From the NCBI GenBank assembly GCA_019323575.1, contig JAHWHB010000048.1, positions 1 through 48,618 on the forward strand: a stretch of 48,618 nucleotides of DNA, read 5' to 3'. Of the stretch, positions 15,020-23,539 are shown one piece after another. Each line of letters begins with the position of its first letter. The stretch's first letter is position 1. The position numbers and the translations under genes were made by a program. The stretch comes from Candidatus Woesearchaeota archaeon (GTDB taxonomy: Archaea > Nanobdellota > Nanobdellia > Woesearchaeales > ARS49). The notes under the pieces are model-generated. The model was not told the origin of the DNA. It saw only the letters and a list, made by a program, of their open reading frames with translations, and did no database searches.

Positions 15020-17218
15020 ATGCTAAGGGGGTTCACACCAAGACTATACCAGGAAACAATACTAGCCACAGCAGCAATCAAAAACACACTAGTAGTGCTC
15101 CCAACAGGAATGGGCAAAACAGGGATAGCACTGCTGCTGGCAGCACAAAGACTAAACCAGCACTCACAATCAAAAATACTAATCCTGGCACCAACAAAAC
15201 CACTAGCAGAACAACACCTCCAAACATTCAAAGAAGCAATAGATTTTCCAGAAGAAAAATTCGCACTATTCACAGGAGAGATACCTCCAAAAAAAAGAGA
15301 ACAACTCTGGCAAACAGCACAAATCATATTCTCAACACCACAAGGACTAGAAAACGACATAATAGGAAACAAAATAGACATAACAAAAGTAAGCCTCCTG
15401 GTATTTGACGAAGCACACAGAGCAACAGGAGACTACAGCTACGTATTCATAGCAAAACAATACCACAGAAAAGCGGAGTGGCCCAGAGTACTAGCACTTA
15501 CAGCAAGCCCGGGAAGCGACACAACAAAAATAGAAGAAGTATGCAACAACTTAGGCATAGAAGCAGTAGAAATCAGAACAGAAAAAGACCCAGACGTACA
15601 ACCATACGTACAACCAATAGAAATAGAATGGAAAAAAGTAGAACTCCCAGAAGAATTCAAAAAAATACAAAACCTTCTGCAAAACTGCATAAAAGCAAAA
15701 ATCCAACAGCTCAAAAAATACGGAGTAAAAACAAACTACCTCACAAAAAAAGAACTGCTGCAAATACAGGCACAATTACAAGCAAAACTCAGAACAGAAA
15801 AAGACTATGAAGCAATGAAAGCAATAAGCCTGCTCGCAGAAATAATCAAAGCACAACACGCAGTGGAGCTGCTGGAAACACAGAGCATCGCATCACTAAA
15901 CAAATACCTGACAAATTTGTTTGAACAGGCAGAAAGCAGCAAAATAAAAGCAGTAAAAAACCTAACAGCAGACTTATCATTCAAAAGCGCATACATACTT
16001 GCGCAAAAACTACTCGAAAAAAACATAGAACACCCAAAAATAAAGGAAACGGTAGAGTTCATAACAAAAGAAATACAAGAAAACAAACTCATCAAAATAA
16101 TACTTTTCACCCAGTACAGAGACACCGCAGTAAAACTATCAGAAGAACTAAACAAACAACAAGGAGCAATAGCAAAAATCTTCGTAGGACAAGCAAAAAA
16201 AGGAGAAACAGGACTAAGCCAGAAACAACAAGCAGAGATGCTGGACATGTTCAGAGACGGAATGTTCAACATACTCATAGCAACAAGCGTGGCAGAAGAA
16301 GGACTAGACATACCAAAAGTCGACCTGGTAGTATTCTACGAACCAATACCAAGCGCGATAAGACACATACAAAGAAGAGGAAGAACAGGAAGACAAGAAA
16401 AAGGAAGAGCAACAATATTCCTCACAAAAGGAACAAGAGACGAAGCATATTCGTGGAGCGCAAAACACAAAGAAAACAGAATGATAGGAGTGCTGGAAAA
16501 AATGAGAAAAGACATCACACTAAAACTAGCACCAAAACAACCAACACTAACAAACTATGACAATAATGTAAAGATATTCGCTGACTACAGAGAAAAAACA
16601 ACGGGCACAGTAAAAGAACTGGTAGAGAAGGGAGTAACAGTAAAACTCGAAATGCTCCAATCAGCAGACTACATACTAAGCGCGAGAACAGGAGTAGAAC
16701 TAAAAACAACAGAAGACTTCGTAAACAGCATAATAGACGGCAGGCTGCTGGAACAATTAAAAGAACTAAAAAGAAACTATGAAAAACCCCTAATTATAAT
16801 ACAAGGAACACAAGACCTGTACTCAGTAAGAAACGTACACGCAAACGCGATAAGAGGAATGCTGGCAACAATAGCAATAAGCTACGGCATACCAATAATA
16901 TCAACAAAAGACGAAAAAGACAGCGCAGCACTGTTAATATCAATAGCAAAAAGAGAACAAGAAGAAAACAAAAAAGAATTCTCGCCCCACGCAGACAAAA
17001 AACCAATGACGATAAAAGAACAACAAGAATACATTGTAAGCGCGCTGCCGAACGTCGGGCCAAACCTGGCAAAAGAACTCCTAAAACACTTCAGCTCAGT
17101 GCAAGCAGTATTCATGGCATCAGAAGACGGACTTAAAAAAGTAGAAGGCGTAGGAGAAAAAATAGCAAAAGTAATAAAAGAACTAACAACACAACCATAT
17201 GAAAATGAAAGGAGATAA
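15020..17218 (+). CDS. hef: Hef-like helicase-nuclease (FANCM/XPF family), with altered nuclease motif
   Basis: Branched-DNA processing protein for stalled replication forks. The SF2 helicase has LPTGMGKT (Walker A, about 28-34), DEAH (about 130) and HIQRRGRTGR (motif VI, about 455). A PIP-like QPTLTNYD follows. The XPF/ERCC4 nuclease region (about 515-640) begins KIFADYREKTTG. The diagnostic ERKxxxD motif reads ELKTTED (about 560), losing the Arg. Tandem HhH elements (LPNVGPNLAKELL, VEGVGEKIAKVI) end the protein. Length (732) is normal for archaeal Hef. Helicase motifs look intact; nuclease activity is doubtful. Confidence 0.93.
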   Translation: MLRGFTPRLYQETILATAAIKNTLVVLPTGMGKTGIALLLAAQRLNQHSQSKILILAPTKPLAEQHLQTFKEAIDFPEEKFALFTGEIPPKKREQLWQTAQIIFSTPQGLENDIIGNKIDITKVSLLVFDEAHRATGDYSYVFIAKQYHRKAEWPRVLALTASPGSDTTKIEEVCNNLGIEAVEIRTEKDPDVQPYVQPIEIEWKKVELPEEFKKIQNLLQNCIKAKIQQLKKYGVKTNYLTKKELLQIQAQLQAKLRTEKDYEAMKAISLLAEIIKAQHAVELLETQSIASLNKYLTNLFEQAESSKIKAVKNLTADLSFKSAYILAQKLLEKNIEHPKIKETVEFITKEIQENKLIKIILFTQYRDTAVKLSEELNKQQGAIAKIFVGQAKKGETGLSQKQQAEMLDMFRDGMFNILIATSVAEEGLDIPKVDLVVFYEPIPSAIRHIQRRGRTGRQEKGRATIFLTKGTRDEAYSWSAKHKENRMIGVLEKMRKDITLKLAPKQPTLTNYDNNVKIFADYREKTTGTVKELVEKGVTVKLEMLQSADYILSARTGVELKTTEDFVNSIIDGRLLEQLKELKRNYEKPLIIIQGTQDLYSVRNVHANAIRGMLATIAISYGIPIISTKDEKDSAALLISIAKREQEENKKEFSPHADKKPMTIKEQQEYIVSALPNVGPNLAKELLKHFSSVQAVFMASEDGLKKVEGVGEKIAKVIKELTTQPYENERR

Positions 17219-17672
17219 AATAAAAATTGCGTTCTTAATTTTAATCATATTATTGGCAGGATGCAAGCAAATTGAAGACCAGACAACAGCTGAACCGCCT
17301 TTACAGGTTGTTGAAAAGAAAGAAGTTCAACCACCTCAAAAAAAGGTATTATTAGATCGATGTGAATTTAAGGAGGGTTTGGATTGCTCATATGTTGCAA
17401 GAAAAAAGACGGGATTTGAAATGGCCATAAAAAATATTCTCAATAGGCCTATGTTAAATATGACCATTTACATAGTACCAAAAGAAGGCATAAAAGGAAA
17501 ATGCCAAGAATTAAAATTTCCCGCATTGTATCCTGAACAGGCAGATTTTCGTGAAGTATCCTGCGAGGGAATTGAAAAGGAAAAATTTGAAGCAACGCTC
17601 ATGGCAGTATATTCCCTAAAAAATGAAGATACTGCCCACAGCATACGAGGAGAACTTATTCTTAACACGTAA
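17199..17672 (+). CDS. lipoprotein of unknown function with atypical codon use
   Basis: 157 residues (ATG 17199, or ATG 17205). Signal peptide with lipobox LLAGC (Cys about 22), then a Pro/Glu linker and a soluble domain with four more Cys (CEFKEGLDC, GKC, VSC) that could form disulfides. It overlaps the end of hef by 20 bp. Codon use is unlike the plus-strand neighbours: far more T- and G-ending codons and fewer ATA, CTA and ACA. This suggests recent acquisition, a recent inversion or weak expression. The stop overlaps the convergent gene by 11 bp. Confidence 0.7.
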   Translation: MKMKGDKIKIAFLILIILLAGCKQIEDQTTAEPPLQVVEKKEVQPPQKKVLLDRCEFKEGLDCSYVARKKTGFEMAIKNILNRPMLNMTIYIVPKEGIKGKCQELKFPALYPEQADFREVSCEGIEKEKFEATLMAVYSLKNEDTAHSIRGELILNT

Positions 17673-18060
17673 GCCGATTAACAGGCGGTTTTTCACCGCT
17701 CTCAACCAGTTCAATACAATAATCGCCGTCAGGATAAGACGATTTTACAAGTTTATCACAGATGGATTTATCACCACTCTCCCGCGCCACCGCAATATAG
17801 CAATGGTTTCGAGCAGAAGGATTCTCAAAAAAATCGCAATAAGATAATTCTTTTTTGCTCTGAGCAAAGTAAAAATAACAGTCTTCCTTTATTCCAAGAT
17901 CATTAAACTCTTTGCAGACCACAGGATTCTCGGTTTCACACAGAATTTTATATAAGCAGTTATCCTGCAAACCGGCACTCTCAATATCTTTGCATTTGAC
18001 GGTAAGTGAACCAGAGCAACTGCAAATTATAAGCAACACCAAAACAAAAAATTTTTTCAT
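17662..18060 (-). CDS. secreted cysteine-repeat protein (26-residue repeats)
   Basis: 132 residues. Signal or lipoprotein-like leader MKKFFVLVLLIICSCSGS, then consecutive 26-residue units each with Cys at positions 1 and 13. Three are exact in spacing (starting CKDIESAGLQDNC, CKEFNDLGIKEDC, CDFFENPSARNHC), and a fourth is looser (CDKLVKSSYPDGDYC). Probably an extracytoplasmic helical, disulfide-linked array. The same unit occurs at the end of the protein encoded at 37681-38778. It begins 4 bp after the htpX stop on the same strand, so it is probably co-transcribed. Function unknown. Confidence 0.75.
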   Translation of the reverse strand: MKKFFVLVLLIICSCSGSLTVKCKDIESAGLQDNCLYKILCETENPVVCKEFNDLGIKEDCYFYFAQSKKELSYCDFFENPSARNHCYIAVARESGDKSICDKLVKSSYPDGDYCIELVESGEKPPVNRLTC

Positions 18061-18064
18061 TGAA

Positions 18065-18901
18065 TTAAAACCTCATTCTGGACAAACGATCTATACGAGA
18101 TTTTGTAGGGGGATGGGTGCTAAACAAAGCAATAAAGCCCTTAGCAGTAAAAGGATTAACAATAAACATAGAACTTGTAGAAGGATTACCAAAACGCAAA
18201 GGAGCAGCATGACAACCATTCTCAAGCTTATGCAAAGCAGAAGCAAGAGGATGACCCGCGCCAACAAGCTTAGCACCAGACTCATCAGCAAGATACTCCC
18301 TAGAACGAGAGATGGCAAACTGAATCAGCAAAGCAATTATAGGAGTGACAATCACCATCAAAATAAACGCAATAGGATGAATACCCCTCTCCCTACTATT
18401 ACCCATACCAGTAAACAAAGCAATACGCGAAACAGTAGAAAGAACAGCCGCAAGAGTCGCAGCAAGAGTAGCAACAAGCATATCCCTGTTTTTAATGTGA
18501 GACAACTCGTGAGCAAGAACTCCCTTCAGCTCATTATCATCCAACAACTTCATAATCCCCTCAGTACACGCGACAACCGCCTTCTTGTAAGTAGGACCAG
18601 TAGCAAAAGCATTAGGGGTCTCAGTAGGAATAATGTAAACAGCGGGCTTTGGAATACCAGCCTTCTTAGCAAGCTCCTCGACCATCTTATGCAAATGAGG
18701 ATAATCCTTCTTTAAAGCAGGCTTGGCACGATACATAGCCAAAACAAGCTTATGAGACCAGAAAAACATGCCAAAATTCAACAAAACAGCAAAAACAAGA
18801 CCAATAATCAAACCAGAATTACCCCCAAGCAAGTAGCCTATACCAAGAACTAAGCCAGAGAGCACCCCAAGCAACAAAACAGTCTTAATCTGATTCCACA
18901 T
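18065..18901 (-). CDS. htpX: HtpX-type membrane zinc metalloprotease
   Basis: M48-family integral membrane protease for quality control of membrane proteins. Two N-terminal hydrophobic helices, zinc motif HELSH (about residues 131-135), third ligand Glu in SREYLADESGAKL, further hydrophobic segments, and C-terminal STHPPTKSRIDRL typical of HtpX. The start at 18901 (278 aa, MWNQIK) is chosen because the TATA box CTTTATAAATG at 18924-18934 gives a leaderless start there; the in-frame ATG at 18925 lies inside that TATA box. Confidence 0.94.
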   Translation of the reverse strand: MWNQIKTVLLLGVLSGLVLGIGYLLGGNSGLIIGLVFAVLLNFGMFFWSHKLVLAMYRAKPALKKDYPHLHKMVEELAKKAGIPKPAVYIIPTETPNAFATGPTYKKAVVACTEGIMKLLDDNELKGVLAHELSHIKNRDMLVATLAATLAAVLSTVSRIALFTGMGNSRERGIHPIAFILMVIVTPIIALLIQFAISRSREYLADESGAKLVGAGHPLASALHKLENGCHAAPLRFGNPSTSSMFIVNPFTAKGFIALFSTHPPTKSRIDRLSRMRF

Positions 18902-18923
18902 AACAAAAAACACTAAAAACGGC

Positions 18924-18934
18924 ATTTATAAAGT
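18924..18934 (-). promoter_or_regulatory. TATA box of htpX
   Basis: CTTTATAAATG on the minus strand, 23-33 bp before ATG 18901. It decides between two possible starts. Confidence 0.6.
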
Positions 18935-18986
18935 TTATGACTCTGATTTCATAAAGTTTAAAAGACAAAGCAAAAAAGAAAGGGAT

Positions 18987-19637
18987 ATGAAAAAAATAAT
19001 ACTATTATTACTAATAATAAGCATGGCAGCATGCCAGCCAAAACCAACAATAACAGAGCCAAACATAACAGACGTAACAAGACAGATAGTTCTAGAACAA
19101 TTCGCACTGCTGGACAACGAGTACAAGACAGACTGGCACGAAGAAAAAATACCAGACAACATGATAGAACTAGAAGCAATAGAACCATGGACAGCAAGAA
19201 TGATATTCCTAAAAGACAGAATACAATCAAAAAATGACACAACCGCAGAAAAACTAATAGATGCAAGAATAGACATGCTAAAATCACAATTAGCATATTA
19301 TTTAATGCTTAAGACAGGCAAAGAAGGACAAGTCAACATAACAGAAAACACAGACTGCAAAAACGTAAAAATCATAGCAAAGGCACTGGGACTATACAAC
19401 ACAGCACACACCAACTGGTACAACTTCACAATACACATGGACGCAGTACTGCAGGACGAAGAAATGAGAGAGTTAATCGGAGCAGACGACAGAAGACCAA
19501 AATTCTACAAAAGCTATTTCGGAAACGCAAAAAAATACATAGAAGCAGTCCAACAAAAAGTATACAAAGACTGCGAAGTAGAAATCGTCATGCAAGATAA
19601 GATAATAGACCTTCAACCTGACGAAGTTCTGTCTTAA
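18987..19637 (+). CDS. lipoprotein of unknown function
   Basis: 216 residues. Signal peptide MKKIILLLLIISMAAC with lipobox MAAC (Cys 16). The soluble part looks helical (IVLEQFALLDNEYKTDW, EAIEPWTARMIFLKDRIQ, KLIDARIDMLKSQLAYYLMLK) with a Cys pair (about C120 and C199) that could form a disulfide. A Shine-Dalgarno AAAGGGA precedes the ATG. The last 50 bp overlap the convergent Toprim gene. No family recognised. Confidence 0.7.
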   Translation: MKKIILLLLIISMAACQPKPTITEPNITDVTRQIVLEQFALLDNEYKTDWHEEKIPDNMIELEAIEPWTARMIFLKDRIQSKNDTTAEKLIDARIDMLKSQLAYYLMLKTGKEGQVNITENTDCKNVKIIAKALGLYNTAHTNWYNFTIHMDAVLQDEEMRELIGADDRRPKFYKSYFGNAKKYIEAVQQKVYKDCEVEIVMQDKIIDLQPDEVLS

Positions 19638-19932
19638 ACAAAAACTCCCTCAAACGATTATCAACCTTAACACCATGCTTTTGAAGGTGAACAAACAACT
19701 CATGATACAACTTCTTACCCTCCTCGTCAAGATCAGTCAGAATAACAACCTCCTTAGCCTTTGAAGCAACCTCCTCAACAACAGCAAACAAAGGCTTCTT
19801 CAAAGACATAACATTAGTAATACCAAGAGCATTAAGAGCACGAACATCCTTAATCCCCTCAACAATAACAAGAAGATCCCTCTTCTTAATATCATCCAGC
19901 AACAGCCTAATCTGCTCAGACTCCTCATCCAT
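19588..19932 (-). CDS. small Toprim-domain protein
   Basis: 114 residues. Toprim motifs: Glu in VIVEGIKDVRAL (about 24) and the DxD in VILTDLDEEGKKL (about 63). This is the stand-alone archaeal Toprim family related to RNase M5 and primase-type Toprim domains; the substrate is unknown. ATG 19932 is selected by a TATA box at 19956-19966, which predicts a leaderless mRNA; in-frame upstream codons lie beyond the promoter. Divergent from the primase gene, sharing its TATA element. Confidence 0.85.
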   Translation of the reverse strand: MDEESEQIRLLLDDIKKRDLLVIVEGIKDVRALNALGITNVMSLKKPLFAVVEEVASKAKEVVILTDLDEEGKKLYHELFVHLQKHGVKVDNRLREFLFKTELRQVEGLLSYLA

Positions 19933-19952
19933 CACTGGACAACCAATAAGAC

Positions 19953-19966
19953 AAGATATATAAATT
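19953..19966. promoter_or_regulatory. bidirectional TATA box between Toprim and primase genes
   Basis: AGATATATAAATT can serve both directions. On the minus strand it lies 22-34 bp before ATG 19932. On the plus strand it lies 25-37 bp before ATG 19990, which also has a GGGG element directly upstream. Confidence 0.5.
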
Positions 19967-19989
19967 AACACGATATCAAAAACAAGGGG

Positions 19990-21312
19990 ATGGCAGAATA
20001 CAAAAAAATACATATCAGCACCCTGCTGAAGTACTATAAAAGAGCAGAAATACAAGAAGCAATAGTCAAAGCAGCAGAAGACAAAGAAGTAGCAGTAAGC
20101 TACGGCGGGACCGGATACGGCAAAAGACCAGATGTACTCAAATACCCAAAAGACATCCTAGAAGCAGTAAAACAAGGAGCAACAAGCTTCCACTGCAGCG
20201 AAGAACTCTGGAACAACCCACTACAAATAACCACAGGAGCAAAACCAGAAGAGCTGAACAACATAAGAAAAGGATGGGATCTAATACTAGACATAGACTG
20301 CCCAGAACTAGAATATTCAAAACTCGCAGCGGACTTTCTAATACAAGCACTACAACACCACGGAGTCAAGAACATCTCAGTAAAATTCTCAGGCAACCAC
20401 GGATTCCACATAGGAATACCCTTCTCATCATTCCCAGAAACAGTCAACGGCAAACCAATAAAAGACCTATTCCCAGAAGGACCAAGAAAAATAGCAATCT
20501 ACCTGCAAGAAATGATAAAAGAACCACTAGCACAAAAACTAATGCAGTACAGCCCGGCAGAAATCGCGGAAAAAATAAAGAAAACAGTCGGCGAGATAGT
20601 CAAAAACGGAAAACTAGAGCCATTCTCAATACTATCGATAGACACAATACTAATAGCAGGAAGACACCTCTACAGAATGCCATATTCACTAAATGAAAAA
20701 TCAGGACTGGCAAGTGTTGTCATAAAGCCCGAGGAAATATTAACGTTCGACAAAAAACAAGCACTACCAGAGAAAACAACACCAAAACTATCATTCCTAG
20801 ACAAAAAAACACCAGGAGAGGCAAAAAAACTCATAATACAAGCATTCGACTACAAAACAAGCCAGGAAACACCACAAGAACTCAAAGAACTAGCAGAAAA
20901 AAAAGAATACGAGCCAATAACAGAAGCAGTACCAGAACAATACTTCCCGCCATGCATACAACTAGCAGCGCAAGGACTGCAAGACGGAAGAAAAAGAGCA
21001 CTATTCATACTGATAAACTTCCTAACAAGCTGCGGGTGGAGCTATGAAATGACAGAAAAATACCTGCAAGAATGGAACAAGAAAAACGCAGAACCGCTGA
21101 GAGAAGTACTAGTACAAGGACAACTAAGATACCATAAATCAATGAAAAAGAAAGTACTCCCGCCAAACTGCGACAATAAAGCATACATGGTTGATTTAGG
21201 CATATGCAAACCAGACAGTTTCTGCTCCAAAATAAAAAACCCAGTAAACTATGCTGTTGCAAAACAGAGAATGATGGCGAGAATGAAGGAAAAAGGCAAG
21301 AAAAACAAATAA
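19990..21312 (+). CDS. priS: single-chain DNA primase: PriS catalytic core fused to PriL iron-sulfur domain
   Basis: Makes primers for DNA replication. The N-terminal about 300 residues are the archaeo-eukaryotic primase small subunit, with the catalytic Asp pair in LILDIDCPE (about 99-104), SGNHGFHIG (about 134) and SIDTILIAGRHLYRMPYS. The C-terminal region (about 315-430) matches the PriL C-terminal domain: four Cys in FPPCIQ (about 322), LPPNCD (about 394), LGICK (about 406) and DSFCS (about 412), as expected for the 4Fe-4S cluster, plus HKSMKKK. The PriL N-terminal domain is missing. The arrangement resembles the single-chain primase reported for Nanoarchaeum. Confidence 0.92.
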   Translation: MAEYKKIHISTLLKYYKRAEIQEAIVKAAEDKEVAVSYGGTGYGKRPDVLKYPKDILEAVKQGATSFHCSEELWNNPLQITTGAKPEELNNIRKGWDLILDIDCPELEYSKLAADFLIQALQHHGVKNISVKFSGNHGFHIGIPFSSFPETVNGKPIKDLFPEGPRKIAIYLQEMIKEPLAQKLMQYSPAEIAEKIKKTVGEIVKNGKLEPFSILSIDTILIAGRHLYRMPYSLNEKSGLASVVIKPEEILTFDKKQALPEKTTPKLSFLDKKTPGEAKKLIIQAFDYKTSQETPQELKELAEKKEYEPITEAVPEQYFPPCIQLAAQGLQDGRKRALFILINFLTSCGWSYEMTEKYLQEWNKKNAEPLREVLVQGQLRYHKSMKKKVLPPNCDNKAYMVDLGICKPDSFCSKIKNPVNYAVAKQRMMARMKEKGKKNK

Positions 21313-21337
21313 CAGACACCAACCCAAAACAGATACC

Positions 21338-21346
21338 TTTATAAAC
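21338..21346 (+). promoter_or_regulatory. TATA box of the ribosomal protein operon
   Basis: CTTTATAAA predicts transcription start near 21369, leaving an untranslated leader of about 135 nt before L3. Confidence 0.6.
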
Positions 21347-21368
21347 AACCCCTATTGACGACAGAATA

Positions 21369-21504
21369 CTGACGAGCCTGAGAAGGAAATCCCAGTACAG
21401 TCGGTGCAAGTGCACTACTTCTAACTGGGTTCCGCAAAAGGTATGTGTCGGCCCTAACACGGTAAAGGGCATCGTGTTAAACAAACATAAACTCAGAGGA
21501 GTCT
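21369..21504 (+). ncRNA. structured 5' leader of the L3-SecY operon
   Basis: This stretch is rich in self-complementarity. GGAA-AT-CCCAGT (21385-21396) pairs with ACTGGG-TTCC (21424-21433), enclosing the hairpin GTGC-AAGT-GCAC (21404-21415). CCTGAGAAGG (21377-21386) is a GAGA-tetraloop hairpin. Downstream, GCCCT (21451-21455) pairs with AGGGC (21466-21470), while AACACG (21456-21461) pairs with CGTGTT (21473-21478), a pseudoknot or alternative pairing. CAGTA (21393-21397) can alternatively pair with TACTG (21367-21371). The L3 Shine-Dalgarno (AGAGGAG, about 21495-21501) follows. It may be an autoregulatory ribosomal-protein leader; I recognise no known class. Confidence 0.55.
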
Positions 21505-22470
21505 ATGCCAACCAAGAGAACACCAAGAAAAGGAAGCATGCAATACTGGCCGCGAAGACGCGCGGCAGACATAGTTGCAAGAATCAGAAACTGGCAAACA
21601 CCAAAAGAAGCAAAACTCTCAGGGTTTGCAGGATACAAAGTCGGAATGACACACGTGATAATATCCGACAACAAATCAACATCAATAACAAAAGGAATGG
21701 ACGTCCAAGTCCCCGTAACAATTCTCGAATGCCCACCATTAAAAATCGCATCAATCCTTCTCTACAAAAAAGACGCGTACGGAACACACTGCACCGGACA
21801 GATAAACGCGGAAAAACTCGACAAAGAAACAGCAAGAAAAATACCACTACAAAAAAAAGCAGCAAAGAAACCAGAAACAAAAGACATACAAGAAGTAAGA
21901 ATACTAGCATACACACAGCCAAAACTAACAACAATCGGAAAGAAAAAACCAGAATTCTTTGAAATCGGAATCGGAGGAAAACCCGAAGAAAAACTAACAT
22001 ACGCACAAGGACTGCTGGGAAAAGAAATCAAGATAACAGACGTATTCAGCGAAGGACAAACAGTAGACATAACCTCAATCACAAAAGGAAAAGGAACCCA
22101 AGGACCAGTAAAAAGATTTGGACTAAACCTAAGATCTCACAAAAGCGAAAAAACAAAGAGAGGACCAGGAAGCCTAGGACCCTGGCACGGACCAAGAACA
22201 TACAGAGCACCACACGCAGGACAGATGGGCTACCACCAAAGAACAGACAGAAACAAACAAATCATGAAAATCGATGAAGATACAGCAAAAATCAACGCAA
22301 AAGGCGGATTTTTAAGATATGGCCTTGTAAAAAACCAGTACATACTAATCAAAGGCAGCGTAGGAGGGGCACACAAAAGACTCATCACACTAACACTGCC
22401 AAGACACTCAACACAGAAAACAAAGGAAGCGTCACAGATAATATACACGAGCATCAGCTCCAGACAATAA
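21505..22470 (+). CDS. rpl3: ribosomal protein L3 (uL3)
   Basis: Large-subunit protein near the peptidyl-transferase centre. It opens PTKRTPRKGSMQYWPRRRA and contains VKRFGLNLRSHKSEKTKRGPGSLGPWHG and GQMGYHQRTDRN, characteristic of archaeal and eukaryotic L3. 321 residues. It is the first gene of the operon, preceded by a Shine-Dalgarno and structured leader. L4 follows after two bases. Confidence 0.97.
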   Translation: MPTKRTPRKGSMQYWPRRRAADIVARIRNWQTPKEAKLSGFAGYKVGMTHVIISDNKSTSITKGMDVQVPVTILECPPLKIASILLYKKDAYGTHCTGQINAEKLDKETARKIPLQKKAAKKPETKDIQEVRILAYTQPKLTTIGKKKPEFFEIGIGGKPEEKLTYAQGLLGKEIKITDVFSEGQTVDITSITKGKGTQGPVKRFGLNLRSHKSEKTKRGPGSLGPWHGPRTYRAPHAGQMGYHQRTDRNKQIMKIDEDTAKINAKGGFLRYGLVKNQYILIKGSVGGAHKRLITLTLPRHSTQKTKEASQIIYTSISSRQ

Positions 22471-22472
22471 AA

Positions 22473-23276
22473 ATGGAACTAAAAATAATCGACAAAACGA
22501 ACAAGGAAGCAGGAAAACAAAAACTACCTGCACAATTCCAAGAAGAAATCAGACCAGACCTAATCAAAAGAGCAGCAGAGGCAGTACAAAGCCACAAAAG
22601 ACAATCATACGGAGCTGATCCGCGAGCAGGAAAGAAACAAGCAGCAAAACTAAGCAGGAGAAGAAGAAAATACAAAGGCGCATACGGAAAAGGAATCAGC
22701 AGAATGCCGAGAAAAACACTCACAAGAAGAGGAATGCAAATGATATGGGTGGGAGCATTCGCACCAGGAAACGTAGGAGGAAGAAGAGCATTCCCACCAA
22801 CATCACAACACAATCTAGCACAAAAAATCAACGACAAAGAAAGAAAAAAAGCAATCAGAAGCGCACTTGCAGCAACCCTTGACAAAGAAACCGTAAAACA
22901 AAGAGGACACAAAGCACCACAAAATTACCCATTCATAATCTCGACAGACATTGAAAAAATTGAGAAAACAAGCGAACTGCTCAAAATACTAGAAACAATA
23001 GGACTCAAAGAAGAGCTACAAAGAAACAAAAGAAAAGTAAGAGCAGGAAAGGGAACAATGAGAGGAAGAAAATACAAAAGAGCGAAAGGGCCCCTCATAG
23101 TAGTAAGCGAAAACTGCAGCGCACTAAAAGCGGCAAAAAGCATACCAGGAATAGACGCAACAGAAATAACCAAAATCAACGCAGAACTACTGGCTCCAGG
23201 CACACACGCAGGACGATTAACACTATTCACACAAGCAGCAATACAAAAACTAGACAAGGAGAAGCTGTTCATATAA
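22473..23276 (+). CDS. rpl4: ribosomal protein L4 (uL4)
   Basis: Large-subunit protein lining the exit tunnel. Archaeal signatures: SHKRQSYGADPRAGKKQAAKLSRRRRKYKGAYGKG and RKVRAGKGTMRGRKYKRAKGPL. 267 residues, full length. L4 is an autoregulator of its operon in bacteria, which makes it one candidate ligand for the leader RNA upstream of L3; that is speculation. Confidence 0.97.
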   Translation: MELKIIDKTNKEAGKQKLPAQFQEEIRPDLIKRAAEAVQSHKRQSYGADPRAGKKQAAKLSRRRRKYKGAYGKGISRMPRKTLTRRGMQMIWVGAFAPGNVGGRRAFPPTSQHNLAQKINDKERKKAIRSALAATLDKETVKQRGHKAPQNYPFIISTDIEKIEKTSELLKILETIGLKEELQRNKRKVRAGKGTMRGRKYKRAKGPLIVVSENCSALKAAKSIPGIDATEITKINAELLAPGTHAGRLTLFTQAAIQKLDKEKLFI

Positions 23277-23277
23277 A

Positions 23278-23538
23278 ATGGAATCACAAAAAGTAATCAA
23301 ACATCCGTTAGCAACCGAAAAAAGCATCAGGCTAATGGAAGCAGAAAACAAGCTCGTATTTGTAGTAGACAAAAGAGCAAACAAACAAGACATAAAGAAA
23401 GCAATAGAAGAACTCTTCAAAGCAAAAGTAACAGCAGTAAACACTCACAACACCGTAACAGGAGAAAAAAGAGCATACGTCACACTATCAAAAGAAACAC
23501 CTGCAATAGACATTGCAACAACACTGGGGATAATGTAA
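23278..23538 (+). CDS. rpl23: ribosomal protein L23 (uL23)
   Basis: 86-residue large-subunit protein at the tunnel exit, docking site for SRP and the translocon. HPLATEKSIRLMEAENKLVFVVDKRANKQDIKKAIEELF is the L23 core. It begins one base after the L4 stop and is followed by L2 one base after its own stop. Confidence 0.97.
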   Translation: MESQKVIKHPLATEKSIRLMEAENKLVFVVDKRANKQDIKKAIEELFKAKVTAVNTHNTVTGEKRAYVTLSKETPAIDIATTLGIM

Positions 23539-23539
23539 G

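Noticed and set aside
21371..21390. thiamine (TPP) riboswitch suggested by CTGAGA
   Set aside because: Only the CTGAGA stretch matches; the other conserved TPP segments are absent and the downstream genes are ribosomal.
21369..21433. hammerhead ribozyme suggested by CTGACGAG and GGAAA near paired arms
   Set aside because: The catalytic core is incomplete: the stem II base pair after CTGANGA and the expected UH cleavage site do not line up with the helices seen.
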